Made by a program: the position numbers and the translations under genes
Notes under the pieces: model-generated
The model's input: the letters and a program-made list of their open reading frames with translations, nothing else
Database searches by the model: none
What the model was told of the DNA's origin: nothing
Shown: positions 43,478 to 52,896 of the stretch, piece by piece
Numbering within the stretch: position 1 is the first letter of the stretch
How the letters are laid out: each line of letters opens with the position of its first letter
Assembly (NCBI GenBank): GCA_963725315.1
Contig: CAVRYA010000009.1
Coordinates: 1 to 64,000, forward strand
Length of the DNA stretch: 64,000 nucleotides
Reading direction: 5' to 3'
Source: JBBRHQ01 sp963725315
GTDB lineage: Bacteria; Actinomycetota; Thermoleophilia; Solirubrobacterales; 70-9

Positions 43478-44755
43478 TCAGGGCAGCGGGACGCCCGGGG
43501 CCGGGCGCTCGGAGCGCGCCGCCTCGCCGCCGGGGCGGGAGGTGAGCATCCGCGTCTCACGCGGTATCAGGGCCATCGCAGTCGCCAGCAGGGCGAGCCC
43601 TGATCCGACCAGGAAGACCTCGACCGCGCCGAAGGCCTGGGCGAGCGGTCCGGCGAGCAGGTAGCCCAGGGGTAGCAGCCCGAGCGACACCATCCAGTCA
43701 TAGGAGGTGACCCGGGAGAGCCTGCTCGGAGGGATGCGGTCGGCGAGCGCGGTCACCCACCAGACGTCGAACAGGGCGATCCCGATCCCGGCCAGGACCA
43801 TGGCGGGGATGGCGAGGAGCAGGGTCACGCCGGCCGCGTAGAGCATCATCGCGGGGGGCCAGGCGAGCACGAAGATCATCCCCAGCCGCATCGGGTAGCG
43901 GGGCTTCCAGCCGACCCCGATCAGCGAGCCGATCACCAGGCCGGCCCCGAAGGCCGCGGCGACCGCGCCGTAGACCCCGACGCCTCCGTACTGCTGCTTG
44001 GCGATCACCGGCCCGAGCACGTACCAGGGCGCGAGCGCGACGAACAGCGAGACCGAGATCGAGGCCAGCGTCACCCAGACCCAGGCCCGGGAGCGAACCT
44101 CCCGGTAGCCCTCGCGGAGCTCGGTCCAGACGCTTCCCCCCTCGGCTTCCGGCTCGTGCCCCCGCCGGCGGGGTCGGACCCCGGAGAGGAAGATCGCGCT
44201 CAGCAGGAAGGTCCCGGCGTCGATCGCGAAGGCGGCCCCGGCCCCGACCCCGACCACCAGGGCGGCCGCCAGCGCGGGGCCGGCGAAGTCGGCGAAGCTG
44301 AGGAACATCGTGGTCACCGCATTCGCCTCCTGGATGTCCTCCTCGGGAACGGTCTGCGGCAGGAGCCCGGTGGCTGCCGGCCTGAAGAACGCCTCGGCGA
44401 TCCCGAAGAGGATCTCGATCGCGACGATCTGCCAGATCTCAACTGCGCCGCTGAAAATCAGCACGGCGAGGAGCCCGTGGAGCCCGAAGCGGGCGAGGTC
44501 GGTGGCGATCATCAGGCGGTGGCGGGGCAGCCGGTCCGCCCAGACGCCGCCGATCATCAGGAAGGCCACCAGGGGGATCGCGTGGGCGGCGAGGACAAGG
44601 CCGAGGTCGGTGGCGCTACCCGTGAGGTCGATCACGAACAGGGCGATCGCCACGGTGACGATGGCGTCGCCGAGCCCGCTCGCCGATTGGGCCAGCCAGA
44701 GGAATCTGAAGTCGCGGTGCCGCAGCACCCGCAGGGGTCTTCGCAGTCGTGCCAT
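43478..44755 (-). CDS. MFS transporter, enterobactin-exporter-like
   Basis: A 425-residue membrane protein with 10-12 helices. It starts MARLRRPLRVLRHRDFRFLW, as usual for the MFS_3 (EntS-like) group, followed by GDAIVTVAIALFVIDLTGSA, GGVWADRLPRHRLM (loop 2-3 motif) and ATGLLPQTVPEEDIQEANAV. Likely an exporter of small molecules or a drug/siderophore. The frame is open another 82 codons upstream but that stretch overlaps the divergent gene, so ATG 44755 is used. Confidence 0.88.
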   Translation of the reverse strand: MARLRRPLRVLRHRDFRFLWLAQSASGLGDAIVTVAIALFVIDLTGSATDLGLVLAAHAIPLVAFLMIGGVWADRLPRHRLMIATDLARFGLHGLLAVLIFSGAVEIWQIVAIEILFGIAEAFFRPAATGLLPQTVPEEDIQEANAVTTMFLSFADFAGPALAAALVVGVGAGAAFAIDAGTFLLSAIFLSGVRPRRRGHEPEAEGGSVWTELREGYREVRSRAWVWVTLASISVSLFVALAPWYVLGPVIAKQQYGGVGVYGAVAAAFGAGLVIGSLIGVGWKPRYPMRLGMIFVLAWPPAMMLYAAGVTLLLAIPAMVLAGIGIALFDVWWVTALADRIPPSRLSRVTSYDWMVSLGLLPLGYLLAGPLAQAFGAVEVFLVGSGLALLATAMALIPRETRMLTSRPGGEAARSERPAPGVPLP

Positions 44756-44833
44756 CCCGGCGACAGCTTGAAGCAGCCGCGCCGAACCCGCGGCCGCTAA
44801 GGAAGGCGCAAGTCGTTGCCGATAGCTCTCGGC

Positions 44834-45797
44834 ATGAGACGAGACACGAAACCTGACCTCCCCCAAGACACTCCCCCCCGCGGTCGCGGCGCTGGCAGCG
44901 CTGGCCGCGATGATGCTGGTGCCGACGACCGCCGCCGGGATGATCACCAAATCGCGAAGCGCCGTCCTCCGCGGCGCGCCCGGCAGCTCGAAGACCCTCA
45001 CGGTTCGCTGCCCGAAGGGCAGCGAGGCCGTGGCCGGCGGCTACCGCCTCACCAACCACATCTCCGAGACCGGCCCCACCAGCGCGCTCCTGCCCTACTC
45101 CTCGCTTCGCGCCGGCAAGCGGCGCTGGCGGGTCTCCGCCTACAAGGTGGGGCCGCCCAACCGGGCGGAGAGGCTGACCGCCGTCGCCAGCTGCCGGCGC
45201 GGCACCGCCCCGGTCTCGGTCGGCGTCGCCCGCTCGACCGTGACCAACCTCGGCGGGGGCACGAGCGGGGACGGCGTCTTCAGCCTCGCCAGCCTCACCG
45301 CCTCCTGCCCCGCCGGCACCCATGCGCTCTCGGGAGGCTTCCGGATCTCGATCAACGGCGCCGCTGCCGCCGCCGCCGCTGACGGCCCGCCCGTGACCGG
45401 CGTCTTCGGCTCGCGCGCCTCCGCTCGCGGCTGGGAGCTCAACGCGGTTCGCCTCTGGCCGGGCATGATGCGGATGAAGGCGCTCGCCTACTGCGGCGCC
45501 GAGCGGATCCTGCGACGCTCGAAGAGGTTCCGGCACAAGGCCGACGGCGTCGCCCACGCCTTCTCCAGCCCCTCCTGCCCGGGCCGCAGCTCGGCGCTCT
45601 CAGGCGGCTTCTACTCCCGCTTCGTCAGCAACCCGAGCGGCGGTGGCGGGATCGACGTCGCCGCCACCTTCCCGATCTCCTCGAGCCGCAAGGGGAAGCG
45701 GCGCTGGGGCCTCACCGGGTATCCGATCGGCGACATCCCCAGCCCGATCACCAGCTACGTCTACTGCGCCGCCGCGGGCCGAAAACGGCGGGGATAA
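44834..45797 (+). CDS. Exported three-repeat protein A, one frameshift
   Basis: ATG 44834 reads MRRDTKPDLPQDTP and is then shifted at the seven-C run 44873-44879; with six C it continues AVAALAALAAMMLVPTTAAG, a signal peptide. The mature part has three repeats of 75-90 residues, each opening with a CP motif and closing with a Cys: TVRCPKGSEAVAGGY ... TAVASCRRG; TASCPAGTHALSGGF ... KALAYCGAE; SPSCPGRSSALSGGF ... SYVYCAA. A Trp (RRWRVSAY, RGWELNAV, RRWGLTGY) sits in the middle of each. Function unknown. The gene at 49844 is a paralogue. Confidence 0.75.
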
Positions 45798-45806
45798 CCT
45801 GAGGCG

Positions 45807-47186
45807 GTGCTGTTCCGCCAGATCCTTCACGAGGACCTCGCCTGCGCGTCCTACCTGGTCGGCGACTCCGGGGCGGGGGTCGCGGCGGTCGTCGACCCGC
45901 AGTGGGACATAGACCCCTACCTGCGCCTCAGCCGCCTGCACGGGGTGCGGATCGAGCACGTGCTCGAGACCCACAACCACGCCGACCACGTCTCCGGGCA
46001 CGGCCGGCTGGCACGCGCGACGGGCGCCTCGATCCACGTTCACGCCCTGGCCGCGGCGGAGTACCCGCACGAGGCGTTCGAGGACGGCTGGACCCTGCAG
46101 CTCGGGGCGGTGACGATCGAGGCGCTGGCGACGCCGGGCCACCGGCCCGAGCACACCTCCTTCCTGCTGCGTGACGGCGGCCGCGCCGCCGATCCCTGCG
46201 CCGTGCTGACCGGCGACTCGCTGTTCGTCGGCGACGTCGCCCGGCCGGACCTCGCGATCGACGCGGAGGAGGGAGCGGCGCAGATCTTCCGCTCCCTGCA
46301 CGAGCGGCTCTTCTCCCTTCCCGACAGCGTCGAGGTCTGGCCCGGGCACCTCGGCGGCTCGCTCTGCGGCAGCTCGGGCATCGACAACAAGGCCTCCTCG
46401 ACGATCGGCTTCGAGCGCCGGCACAACCGCGCCCTCGGCTTCGCAACCGAGGAGGAGTTCGTCGCCGATTCGGTCGCCTCGCTCGGTGCGCCGCCGCCCA
46501 ACGTCGAGCAGATCGTCTCGCTCAACCGCGGGCCGCTGCTGGAGGAGCTGGGGACCCCGACTCCGCTGACCCCGCGCGCGGTCGAGGTCGCGATCGCCGA
46601 GGGCTCGCAGGTGATCGACGCCCGCACCAACGAGCAGTTCGACGAAGCCCACATCCCCGGCGCCTACAGCGCCTCCGCCTACGACACCGGATTCGGCACC
46701 AAGGTGGCGAGGATCGTCCCCGACCAGGTCGAGCTGATCGTCGTCGCGGCCTCCGACGGCTACGAGATGGAGGCGGCCGAGCTGCTCTCCTCGGTCGGCC
46801 TGCGGGTGCGGGGCTTCCTCGAAGGGGGGATGACCTCCTGGCGATCCGAGGATCGGCCGGTGCAGCGGCTCGAGCTGATCGATCCCGAGGACCTGGCCCA
46901 GCGGCTCGGCGCCGGCGAGGAGCTGGTCGTCCTCGACGTCCGCGACCCGGACGAGTTCGCCGCCGGTCACATCCCGGGCTCGACCCACATCCCATACGGC
47001 GAGCTGCGATCCCGGATCGGCGAGCTCTCCCACGAGGCCCCGGTGGCGGCGGTATGCAGCGGCGGCAAGCGCAGCGGCCTCGCCGCCTCGATCCTCCAGC
47101 GCGAGGGGTTCGCCGAGGTGATCCACGTCGGCCACGGGGGGGTAGGCGTCTGGGCGAGCCGCGGGCACCCGCTCGAGCGGGGCTGA
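45807..47186 (+). CDS. MBL-fold hydrolase with two rhodanese domains
   Basis: A 459-residue protein. Residues 1-240 are a metallo-beta-lactamase domain of the persulfide dioxygenase/glyoxalase II type (ETHNHADHVSGHGRLA, PGHRPEHTSF, LTGDSLFVGDVARPDL). Two rhodanese modules follow (about 265-350 and 365-455); the first lacks an active-site Cys (VVAASDGYEM), the second has AAVCSGGKRS with the sulfur-carrying Cys. It probably oxidises glutathione persulfide or handles sulfane sulfur in the cytosol. GTG start; the FAD protein follows after nine bases, likely an operon. Confidence 0.9.
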   Translation: MLFRQILHEDLACASYLVGDSGAGVAAVVDPQWDIDPYLRLSRLHGVRIEHVLETHNHADHVSGHGRLARATGASIHVHALAAAEYPHEAFEDGWTLQLGAVTIEALATPGHRPEHTSFLLRDGGRAADPCAVLTGDSLFVGDVARPDLAIDAEEGAAQIFRSLHERLFSLPDSVEVWPGHLGGSLCGSSGIDNKASSTIGFERRHNRALGFATEEEFVADSVASLGAPPPNVEQIVSLNRGPLLEELGTPTPLTPRAVEVAIAEGSQVIDARTNEQFDEAHIPGAYSASAYDTGFGTKVARIVPDQVELIVVAASDGYEMEAAELLSSVGLRVRGFLEGGMTSWRSEDRPVQRLELIDPEDLAQRLGAGEELVVLDVRDPDEFAAGHIPGSTHIPYGELRSRIGELSHEAPVAAVCSGGKRSGLAASILQREGFAEVIHVGHGGVGVWASRGHPLERG

Positions 47187-47195
47187 GCGGCGCGG

Positions 47196-48647
47196 ATGCC
47201 GGCGCGATCGACGGTCGCGATCCTCGGGGGCGGGGCGAGCGGGGCCCTGCTGGCGACACAGCTGCTGCGCCGCATGCATCCCGAGGGGATGCGGGTGATG
47301 GTGGTCGAGCGCCGGCGCCGGATCGGCCCCGGCCTCGCTTACTCGACCCCGTATCCGTTTCATCGGCTCAATGTCCCGGCCGCCCAGATGGGCTCGTTCC
47401 CGCGCGATCCCGGCCACTTCCTGCGCTGGGCGCGGGAGAGCGACCCGGGGGTCGAGGCCGGGGACTTCCTGCCCCGCTCGCGCTACGGCGACTACCTGGC
47501 CGAGGTGCTCGCCGACGCGGAGCGCCGGGCCCTCGCAGGGGCCGAGCTCGAGCGATGCCACGACGAGGCCCTTGCCGTCCGGGTCGGCGATGGGCCGCGG
47601 CCGCTCCAGATCGAGCTCGCCTCCGGGGGGCGGCTCGAAGCGGACCGGCTGGTGCTGGCGCTGGGCAACCCGCCGCCGAACGTGCCGGGGGGCGCCACGG
47701 CGGAGCTGCTCGCTTCAGGCCGGTTCCATCCCGACCCCTGGGACACGGGGATCGCCGCCGCCGCGGCGGGCGATCGATCCGTGCTGCTGATCGGCACCGG
47801 GTTGACCATGGTCGACGTCGCCCTGGTCCTGGCCGAGTCCGGTCCTTCGACCCAAATCCACGCGATCTCGCGCAACGGGCTGCTGCCGCGCTCGCACCTC
47901 TCCGGCGGCGCCCGTCCCGAGAAGTCCTTCGATCTGCCGTCCGGGCCCTTCACCCTCGACCAGCTGATCGCGGCGGTCGAATCGGAGATCGCCGCGGTCG
48001 AGGTGGCCGGGGGCGACTGGCGCTCCGTGATCGACTCGCTGCGACCGGTGACGAACCGGATCTGGCAGCGGTTGGGCGATCGGGACCGCCGGCGCTTCGT
48101 GCGGGACGTGGCCCGCCACTGGGAGGTGCGCCGTCACCGGATGGCGCCTGAGGTCGCGGGGATGCTCGGCGAAGTGATCTCCTCCGGGCGGCTGCGGATC
48201 GAGCGGGGGGAGATCTCGGAAATCCGCCCGGAGAGCGGCGGGCTGGTGGCATCGGTCCGCGATCCGGACAGCGGTGAGGTCTCCGAGCGGCGCTTCGATC
48301 GCGCCGTCAACTGCACCGGCCCCGCGCAGGACCTGAGCAGGGCCCCGTATCCGGTGATCGCCTCGCTGCTCGAGGCAGGCGAGGTGCGGCCGGGTCCCTA
48401 CCGGCTCGGCCTCGACCACGACTCGCGCGGGGCGATGGTCACCCGCAGCGGCGAGGTCTCCCGCCTGATCTTCGGCATCGGCCCGGTGCGCAAGGGGAGG
48501 CTCTGGGAGACGACGGCGATCCCTGAGATCCGCGAGCAGGCGCTGGAGCTCGCCGATCTGCTCACCGCCGACCTCTCCCGGCTCGTCAATCGGAGGGCTG
48601 CGCCGGGGCCTCGTGGCGAACCCGCGCCCGCGCCTCGCCGTAGCTGA
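47196..48647 (+). CDS. FAD/NAD(P)-binding protein (HI0933/FAD_NAD_bind_9 type)
   Basis: A 483-residue protein. The Rossmann motif VAILGGGASGALLATQLLRR is at the start; GLAYSTPYPFHRLNVPAAQM and VLLIGTGLTMVDVALVL (second nucleotide site) are typical of the FAD-NAD(P)-binding family (PF13454) of unknown oxidoreductases. It lies nine bases after the MBL-rhodanese gene, so it may act in sulfur or redox metabolism. Its last 62 bases overlap the end of the convergent LtrA gene. Confidence 0.82.
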   Translation: MPARSTVAILGGGASGALLATQLLRRMHPEGMRVMVVERRRRIGPGLAYSTPYPFHRLNVPAAQMGSFPRDPGHFLRWARESDPGVEAGDFLPRSRYGDYLAEVLADAERRALAGAELERCHDEALAVRVGDGPRPLQIELASGGRLEADRLVLALGNPPPNVPGGATAELLASGRFHPDPWDTGIAAAAAGDRSVLLIGTGLTMVDVALVLAESGPSTQIHAISRNGLLPRSHLSGGARPEKSFDLPSGPFTLDQLIAAVESEIAAVEVAGGDWRSVIDSLRPVTNRIWQRLGDRDRRRFVRDVARHWEVRRHRMAPEVAGMLGEVISSGRLRIERGEISEIRPESGGLVASVRDPDSGEVSERRFDRAVNCTGPAQDLSRAPYPVIASLLEAGEVRPGPYRLGLDHDSRGAMVTRSGEVSRLIFGIGPVRKGRLWETTAIPEIREQALELADLLTADLSRLVNRRAAPGPRGEPAPAPRRS

Positions 48648-49785
48648 TCGTCTCGTAGAGGATCATCGCCCAGATCAGCGCCGTGGGGATCACCAGAGCC
48701 GCCCAGGCCGGGATCGAGACCGCCAGCGGCAGCAACGCGAAAAGGAGGAGGGCCAATCCCAGCCTCTGGCGGTTGAGGGTGTGGACGTTGCGGTAGCGGA
48801 AGGCGACGTGCGCGAGCAGGTACAGCGCCACCCCGCCGAACATGGCGAAGGCGGGGACGATCTCGAGGTGGTGGTCGACGTGCCCCAGGGTCTTCTTCAG
48901 CCCCAGCGCGACGAGGACGACCCCGGCGACCATCGGGAAGTGCAGGAAGGAGTAGGAGTCGCGGGCCATCTCGTTCTGGACCCGCCCGACCTCGGCTCGC
49001 TCGAGCCTGCGGGTGGCGACGATCGCGACCACGTCGAAGTAGGCCCACCACATCGCCGCCGCCAGCCCGACGCCGATCACCGCTGCGGCGATCACCCCGG
49101 CGTCGATCCCGAACTCGGCGCCCACGCCGATCGCGACGATCGACTCTCCCAGGGCGATGATCAGGATCAGCCCGTGGCGCTCGGCGAAGTGTCGGGGCAC
49201 CAGCGTCCAGCCCTCCGACCCGAACAGGTAGGGGCCACCCATGTCGAGCAGGATCGCCAGCAGCCAGACCGAGCCCTGGGCGACCCCGTCCAGAAGGGAG
49301 GCGGCGGCGAGCAGGCCGACGCCGATCGCGCTGCTGATCGCCAGCCCGACGACAGACTTGCGCAGCTTGGGATCATCGCGGCTGGCGAGCAGGAAGAGGG
49401 CGATCTGGCCCGCCCTGACGACGGCGTAGGCGACGGCGAAGGTGAGGGCGAGGTCGTCGAACGCCTCCGGGACGCAGAGCGAGACCACCAGCAGCCCGGC
49501 CATCGCGCCGAAGATCGCGAAGCGGACGGCCCCCTCCTCGGGATCGACGACGCTGGTCAGCCATGCGTACCCCACCCAGGCCCACCACAGCACGCCGAGC
49601 ACAAGGATCCCCTGCGCCAGGCCAGACCAGGACGGATCGTGTGCCATCAGCGCGGTGCACTGGGTGATGGCGAGCACGAAGACAAGGTCGAAGAAGAGCT
49701 CGAGCGGGGTCACCTGCTCGCCGTCACGCAGCGTCGCGCTGAGGCGGCGGTGGCTTGTTGCGGAGCTCTCCAAGGCCGCATACAT
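48586..49785 (-). CDS. Low-temperature-requirement (LtrA) family membrane protein
   Basis: A 399-residue polytopic protein with about 11 helices. The family signature RDGEQVTPLELFFDLVFVLA stands near residue 20, with RHFAERHGLILIIALGESIV in the middle and YSFLHFPMVAGVVLVALG later. The name comes from a Listeria mutant; the biochemical role is unknown. ATG 49785 is chosen as it starts the conserved protein; further upstream is antisense to the repeat protein. Confidence 0.9.
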   Translation of the reverse strand: MYAALESSATSHRRLSATLRDGEQVTPLELFFDLVFVLAITQCTALMAHDPSWSGLAQGILVLGVLWWAWVGYAWLTSVVDPEEGAVRFAIFGAMAGLLVVSLCVPEAFDDLALTFAVAYAVVRAGQIALFLLASRDDPKLRKSVVGLAISSAIGVGLLAAASLLDGVAQGSVWLLAILLDMGGPYLFGSEGWTLVPRHFAERHGLILIIALGESIVAIGVGAEFGIDAGVIAAAVIGVGLAAAMWWAYFDVVAIVATRRLERAEVGRVQNEMARDSYSFLHFPMVAGVVLVALGLKKTLGHVDHHLEIVPAFAMFGGVALYLLAHVAFRYRNVHTLNRQRLGLALLLFALLPLAVSIPAWAALVIPTALIWAMILYETISYGEARARVRHEAPAQPSD

Positions 49786-49843
49786 CCTGGCAATTCCGAA
49801 TTTTGGGGATGCAGCGGCCCGGCCAGTTGCCGATATCCGGACA

Positions 49844-50773
49844 ATGATCCCGACTCGTCGCACCCTGACCTGCTCACTCCTCGCCGTCGCCGCGGTCGCC
49901 CTGCTCGCGGCTCCGGCGGTCTCGGGCGCCGCGAAGAAGCCGCGGCTCGGCCGGATCGTCTCCTCCAAGGCCGTGGGGCAAATCTCGGGCCCCCCCGGGA
50001 CGGTCGGCAAGGTCACCGCCAGGTGCCCCCGCCGCACCAAGGTGATCTCCGGCGGAGTCAAGACCTACGCCAACATCCAGCTCGAGGGCGACGCCCAGGT
50101 GGTCGTCCCCTACGTCTCCCGCCGGGTCGGCCGGCGCGCCTGGACAGTGTCCGTCTACAGCGCCGCCGGGCCGCTTGCCACCCCGAAGCGTTTCGCGGCG
50201 ATCGCCTATTGCCGTAAGGGAGTAGGCCGGGTCGTCTCCAGGGTGAGGCGAGGATCGGCGATCATCGGCAGCGGTGGCTTCCCGTTCCCACTGAGGAGCG
50301 TCTACGCCTCCTGTCCATACAACACCTGGCCTGTCGCCGGTGGCTTCGCGATGCATCTGAGCGCTCAGGACCTCGCCAACCTGGCGACCGATGGCGGCCC
50401 CCCTGGCCTGATCTTCGGCTCGCGGATCGTTGCCGGCGGCTGGGAGATCACGGTCGGCCGCTTCGCCACCGGGCGATCGGTTGTCCGCTCCTTCGCCTAT
50501 TGCGGAAAGCGGCCGGTGAAGGTTCGCGCCAGGTCCCGCTATCTCCAGGGGCTGGGGCAGATGACGCACTTCGCGACGCCGCTGTGCCCGCGCGGGACGA
50601 AGGCCGTGTCGGCCGGGTTCTACGCGCCGCTGATCTTCCGCGCCCAGGACAACGTCAGCGCGGTCATCCCGCTCGAGCAACGTCGACTCAACCCGAGGCG
50701 CTGGATGATCGGAGCGGTGCCGATCAGCCCCTCACCGAGCCGTACCACCGGCTACTCCTACTGCAGCGGCTAG
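49844..50773 (+). CDS. Exported three-repeat protein B
   Basis: A 309-residue protein with signal peptide (LLAVAAVALLAAPAVSGA). It has the same plan as protein A (44834): three modules, TARCPRRTKVISGGV ... AIAYCRKG, YASCPYNTWPVAGGF ... SFAYCGKR and TPLCPRGTKAVSAGF ... GYSYCSG, each with one central Trp (RRAWTVSVY, GGWEITVG, RRWMIGAV) and one Cys pair. This frame is intact, which shows what protein A should look like. Role unknown; probably a cell-surface or extracellular binding protein. Confidence 0.8.
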   Translation: MIPTRRTLTCSLLAVAAVALLAAPAVSGAAKKPRLGRIVSSKAVGQISGPPGTVGKVTARCPRRTKVISGGVKTYANIQLEGDAQVVVPYVSRRVGRRAWTVSVYSAAGPLATPKRFAAIAYCRKGVGRVVSRVRRGSAIIGSGGFPFPLRSVYASCPYNTWPVAGGFAMHLSAQDLANLATDGGPPGLIFGSRIVAGGWEITVGRFATGRSVVRSFAYCGKRPVKVRARSRYLQGLGQMTHFATPLCPRGTKAVSAGFYAPLIFRAQDNVSAVIPLEQRRLNPRRWMIGAVPISPSPSRTTGYSYCSG

Positions 50774-50800
50774 GCACCCAACGACCCGCGGGTGCTAGCC
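50768..50800. terminator. Hairpin over two convergent stops
   Basis: Arms GGCTAGGCACCC (50768-50779) and GGGTGCTAGCC (50790-50800) pair over 11 bp with one bulged G. The hairpin contains the last codons and stop of repeat protein B and the stop of the convergent transporter (50795), so it could terminate both. Confidence 0.6.
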
Positions 50801-52333
50801 GCCGGGGTCGGGCTCCTCGACTACCTCCATCTTGCCCCCCGGCAGGGCGATCAGGGAGACTACGAAGCAGACCGCCATCACGCCGGCCATCGCGTAGAAG
50901 ATCGTCCGCGAGGAGAGGGCATAGCTGTGCTGGACGGCGTGCAGGAACTCCTCGGCCCGCTTTCCCCCGCGCTCGGCGAGCCCGCCGCCTCCGGCCTGAC
51001 CGAGTGAATCGGCGATCGCGTCGGCCTTCGCCTTCGGCAGGCCGAGGCTTCCCAGGGCCGACTCGAGATTCGACTTGTTCTCGAGGATGAGGAACGTCCC
51101 CAGCACCGCCAGGCCGAGGCTCGAGCCGAAGTTGCGGACGGTCTGGGTGATACCGGTCGCCTCGCCGTAGCTGCTGCTCGGAGCGCGGTTGACCGCATCG
51201 GTGTTCGAGGGCCCCAGCACCAGGCCGACCCCGGCCCCGGCGATCACGATGTAGGGCCACTGGTCGTCGTAGTTGAGGCCGGGGAGCTTGCGGGCCCAGA
51301 GGAAGAAGCCGACCGCGGAGATCGCCGAGCCGAGCACGACCGCCGGCCTGGCGCCGCGCTCGTCGAGGATCCGGCCGCCGAGTTGCGCCGCGATCGCAAA
51401 CCCGGCGAAGAAGGTGAGCAGGTAGAGGCCGGCGCTCGAGGCGCTGTCGCCGAGCGAGATCTGGGCGTAGGTGCTGGCGAAGAAGAACAGCGGGATGAAA
51501 CAGATCATCAGCAGGAAGAGGACGACGTTCTGCATCGCGAAGCGGCGGTCCTCGAAGATCCGCATCCGCAGCAGCGGCTCGGGGATGCTCAGCTCGAAGC
51601 GGACGAAGAGGGCGAGGATCGCCAGCCCCACGACCAGGCAGCCGATCGTCCCCGCGCTGCCCCATCCCCACTCGCTCGCCTGCTGGAGTCCGAGCACGGC
51701 GATCCCCATCCCGGCCGCGACCAGGAAGGTGCCGCGGTAGTCGATCGGGGCCGGGTGCTTTTCGTTCTCGGGCTTGGAGATCGCGATCAGCACCAGGGCG
51801 ATGATCGCGACCGGGATGTTGACCCAGAAGATCGCCCTCCAGGTCCACTCGGTCAGGTAGCCGCCGGCGATCGGACCGACCGAGGTGAGACCGCCGGCGA
51901 TGCCGAAGAAGATCGCCATCGCCTTGCCGCGGTCCTCGAGCGGGTAGGAGGCGATCACGATCGCCAGCGCCGCCGGGAACATCAGCGCCGCCCCGGCGCC
52001 CTGGATCACTCGGAAGGTGATGATCCAGGCTTCGCCGATCCCGCCGGTCGGGGTCGCGCCGCAGAGCGCCGAGGAGGTGGCGAAGACGATCACCCCGATC
52101 ACCACCATCCTGCGGTGCCCGGCGATGTCGGCGAGCCTCCCGCCGAAGGCGAACAGGGCCGAGAGCGAGAGCAGGTAGCCGTTGATGATCCACTGCACCC
52201 CGGTGGGGGAGAGCGAGAGGTCGGTCTGGAGGTCGGGGGCGGCGATCGCGACGATCGTCTGGTCGATGAAGGTCATCGCGACAGCGAAGATCATCGCCGC
52301 CAGGACGAGACCCTTGTTGACCGGGGACGACAC
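50795..52333 (-). CDS. DHA2-type MFS multidrug transporter (EmrB/QacA)
   Basis: A 512-residue transporter with about 14 helices. The family motifs MTFIDQTIVAIAAPDLQ (helix 1, with the membrane Asp), QWIINGYLLSLSALFAFGGRLADIAGHRR (split over helix 2-3) and GAGAALMFPAALAIVIASYP are visible, with GPIAGGYLTEWTWRAIFWVN at helix 5. It should export drugs or metabolites against protons. Start GTG 52333. No adjacent regulator is seen. Confidence 0.93.
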   Translation of the reverse strand: MSSPVNKGLVLAAMIFAVAMTFIDQTIVAIAAPDLQTDLSLSPTGVQWIINGYLLSLSALFAFGGRLADIAGHRRMVVIGVIVFATSSALCGATPTGGIGEAWIITFRVIQGAGAALMFPAALAIVIASYPLEDRGKAMAIFFGIAGGLTSVGPIAGGYLTEWTWRAIFWVNIPVAIIALVLIAISKPENEKHPAPIDYRGTFLVAAGMGIAVLGLQQASEWGWGSAGTIGCLVVGLAILALFVRFELSIPEPLLRMRIFEDRRFAMQNVVLFLLMICFIPLFFFASTYAQISLGDSASSAGLYLLTFFAGFAIAAQLGGRILDERGARPAVVLGSAISAVGFFLWARKLPGLNYDDQWPYIVIAGAGVGLVLGPSNTDAVNRAPSSSYGEATGITQTVRNFGSSLGLAVLGTFLILENKSNLESALGSLGLPKAKADAIADSLGQAGGGGLAERGGKRAEEFLHAVQHSYALSSRTIFYAMAGVMAVCFVVSLIALPGGKMEVVEEPDPGG

Positions 52334-52465
52334 GGCCCGAGAACCCTAATGCCGGGTTCGGCGTCAGCGGCATCGCTGGATGTATGTTGGATCCTTGACG
52401 GCGAGCGATCCGGGGGTGGCGCAGGTGAGGACGGTCGAGGGCGACGGCCCGGCCCGGGAGGGTTG

Positions 52466-52820
52466 ATGGCGAAGCGGCGAAAGCCCCGCCGCGAGCGGCC
52501 GAGCTCGGCGACCGTGGACTACACCGACACCGAGGGCAACGTCCTCACCCTGCGCGAGTCCCTCAGCGTGGCGACGATCGCCAAGATCCGCGAAGCGCCG
52601 GCGAGCGCGGCCAGCCTCGGCGGAGGACGCCTGGCGGAGGCGCTCCGAGATGATGTTCGAGCGCCTCGCGGTGCGCTGGGAGATAGCGGGGCTGCCGCTC
52701 GACGACCAGGCGATGCTGCTCGGCCGCTACCGGATGGCCGACTCGGACACCCAGCGCTGGGTGCGCGAGACGATCGATCTCCACGTGCAGCGCTACCTCC
52801 CCGAGCTGGCCGGCAACTGA
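52466..52820 (+). CDS. Conserved-looking small protein of unknown function, one frameshift
   Basis: From ATG 52466: a basic start MAKRRKPRRERPSSATVDYT followed by DTEGNVLTLRESLSVATIAK. At the CC 52615-52616 one extra base shifts the frame; removing it gives SSAEDAWRRRSEMMFERLAV, WEIAGLPLDDQAMLLGRYRM, SDTQRWVRETIDLHVQRYLP and ELAGN, ending at TGA 52820 (117 residues, span 3n+1). The helical second half looks like a small cytosolic protein. I do not recognise it. Confidence 0.6.
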
Positions 52821-52847
52821 TCAAGCGCCGCTCGCGAGATTGATCTG

Positions 52848-52866
52848 AGTCACCAATGGGGTGACT
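52848..52866. repeat. Inverted repeat between convergent genes
   Basis: AGTCACC and GGTGACT form a perfect 7-5-7 dyad in the 76-base gap between the small protein (stop 52820) and the thiolase (stop 52897). The position suggests a weak bidirectional terminator; a protein-binding site is possible. Confidence 0.45.
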
Positions 52867-52896
52867 TATTGCACTCTCGGCAGCGGCGCTCGGGGG

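Noticed and set aside
44755..45001. An 82-residue N-terminal extension of the MFS transporter
   Set aside because: It would overlap the divergent repeat-protein gene entirely. The typical MFS_3 start (MARLRRPLRVLRHRDF) begins at 44755.
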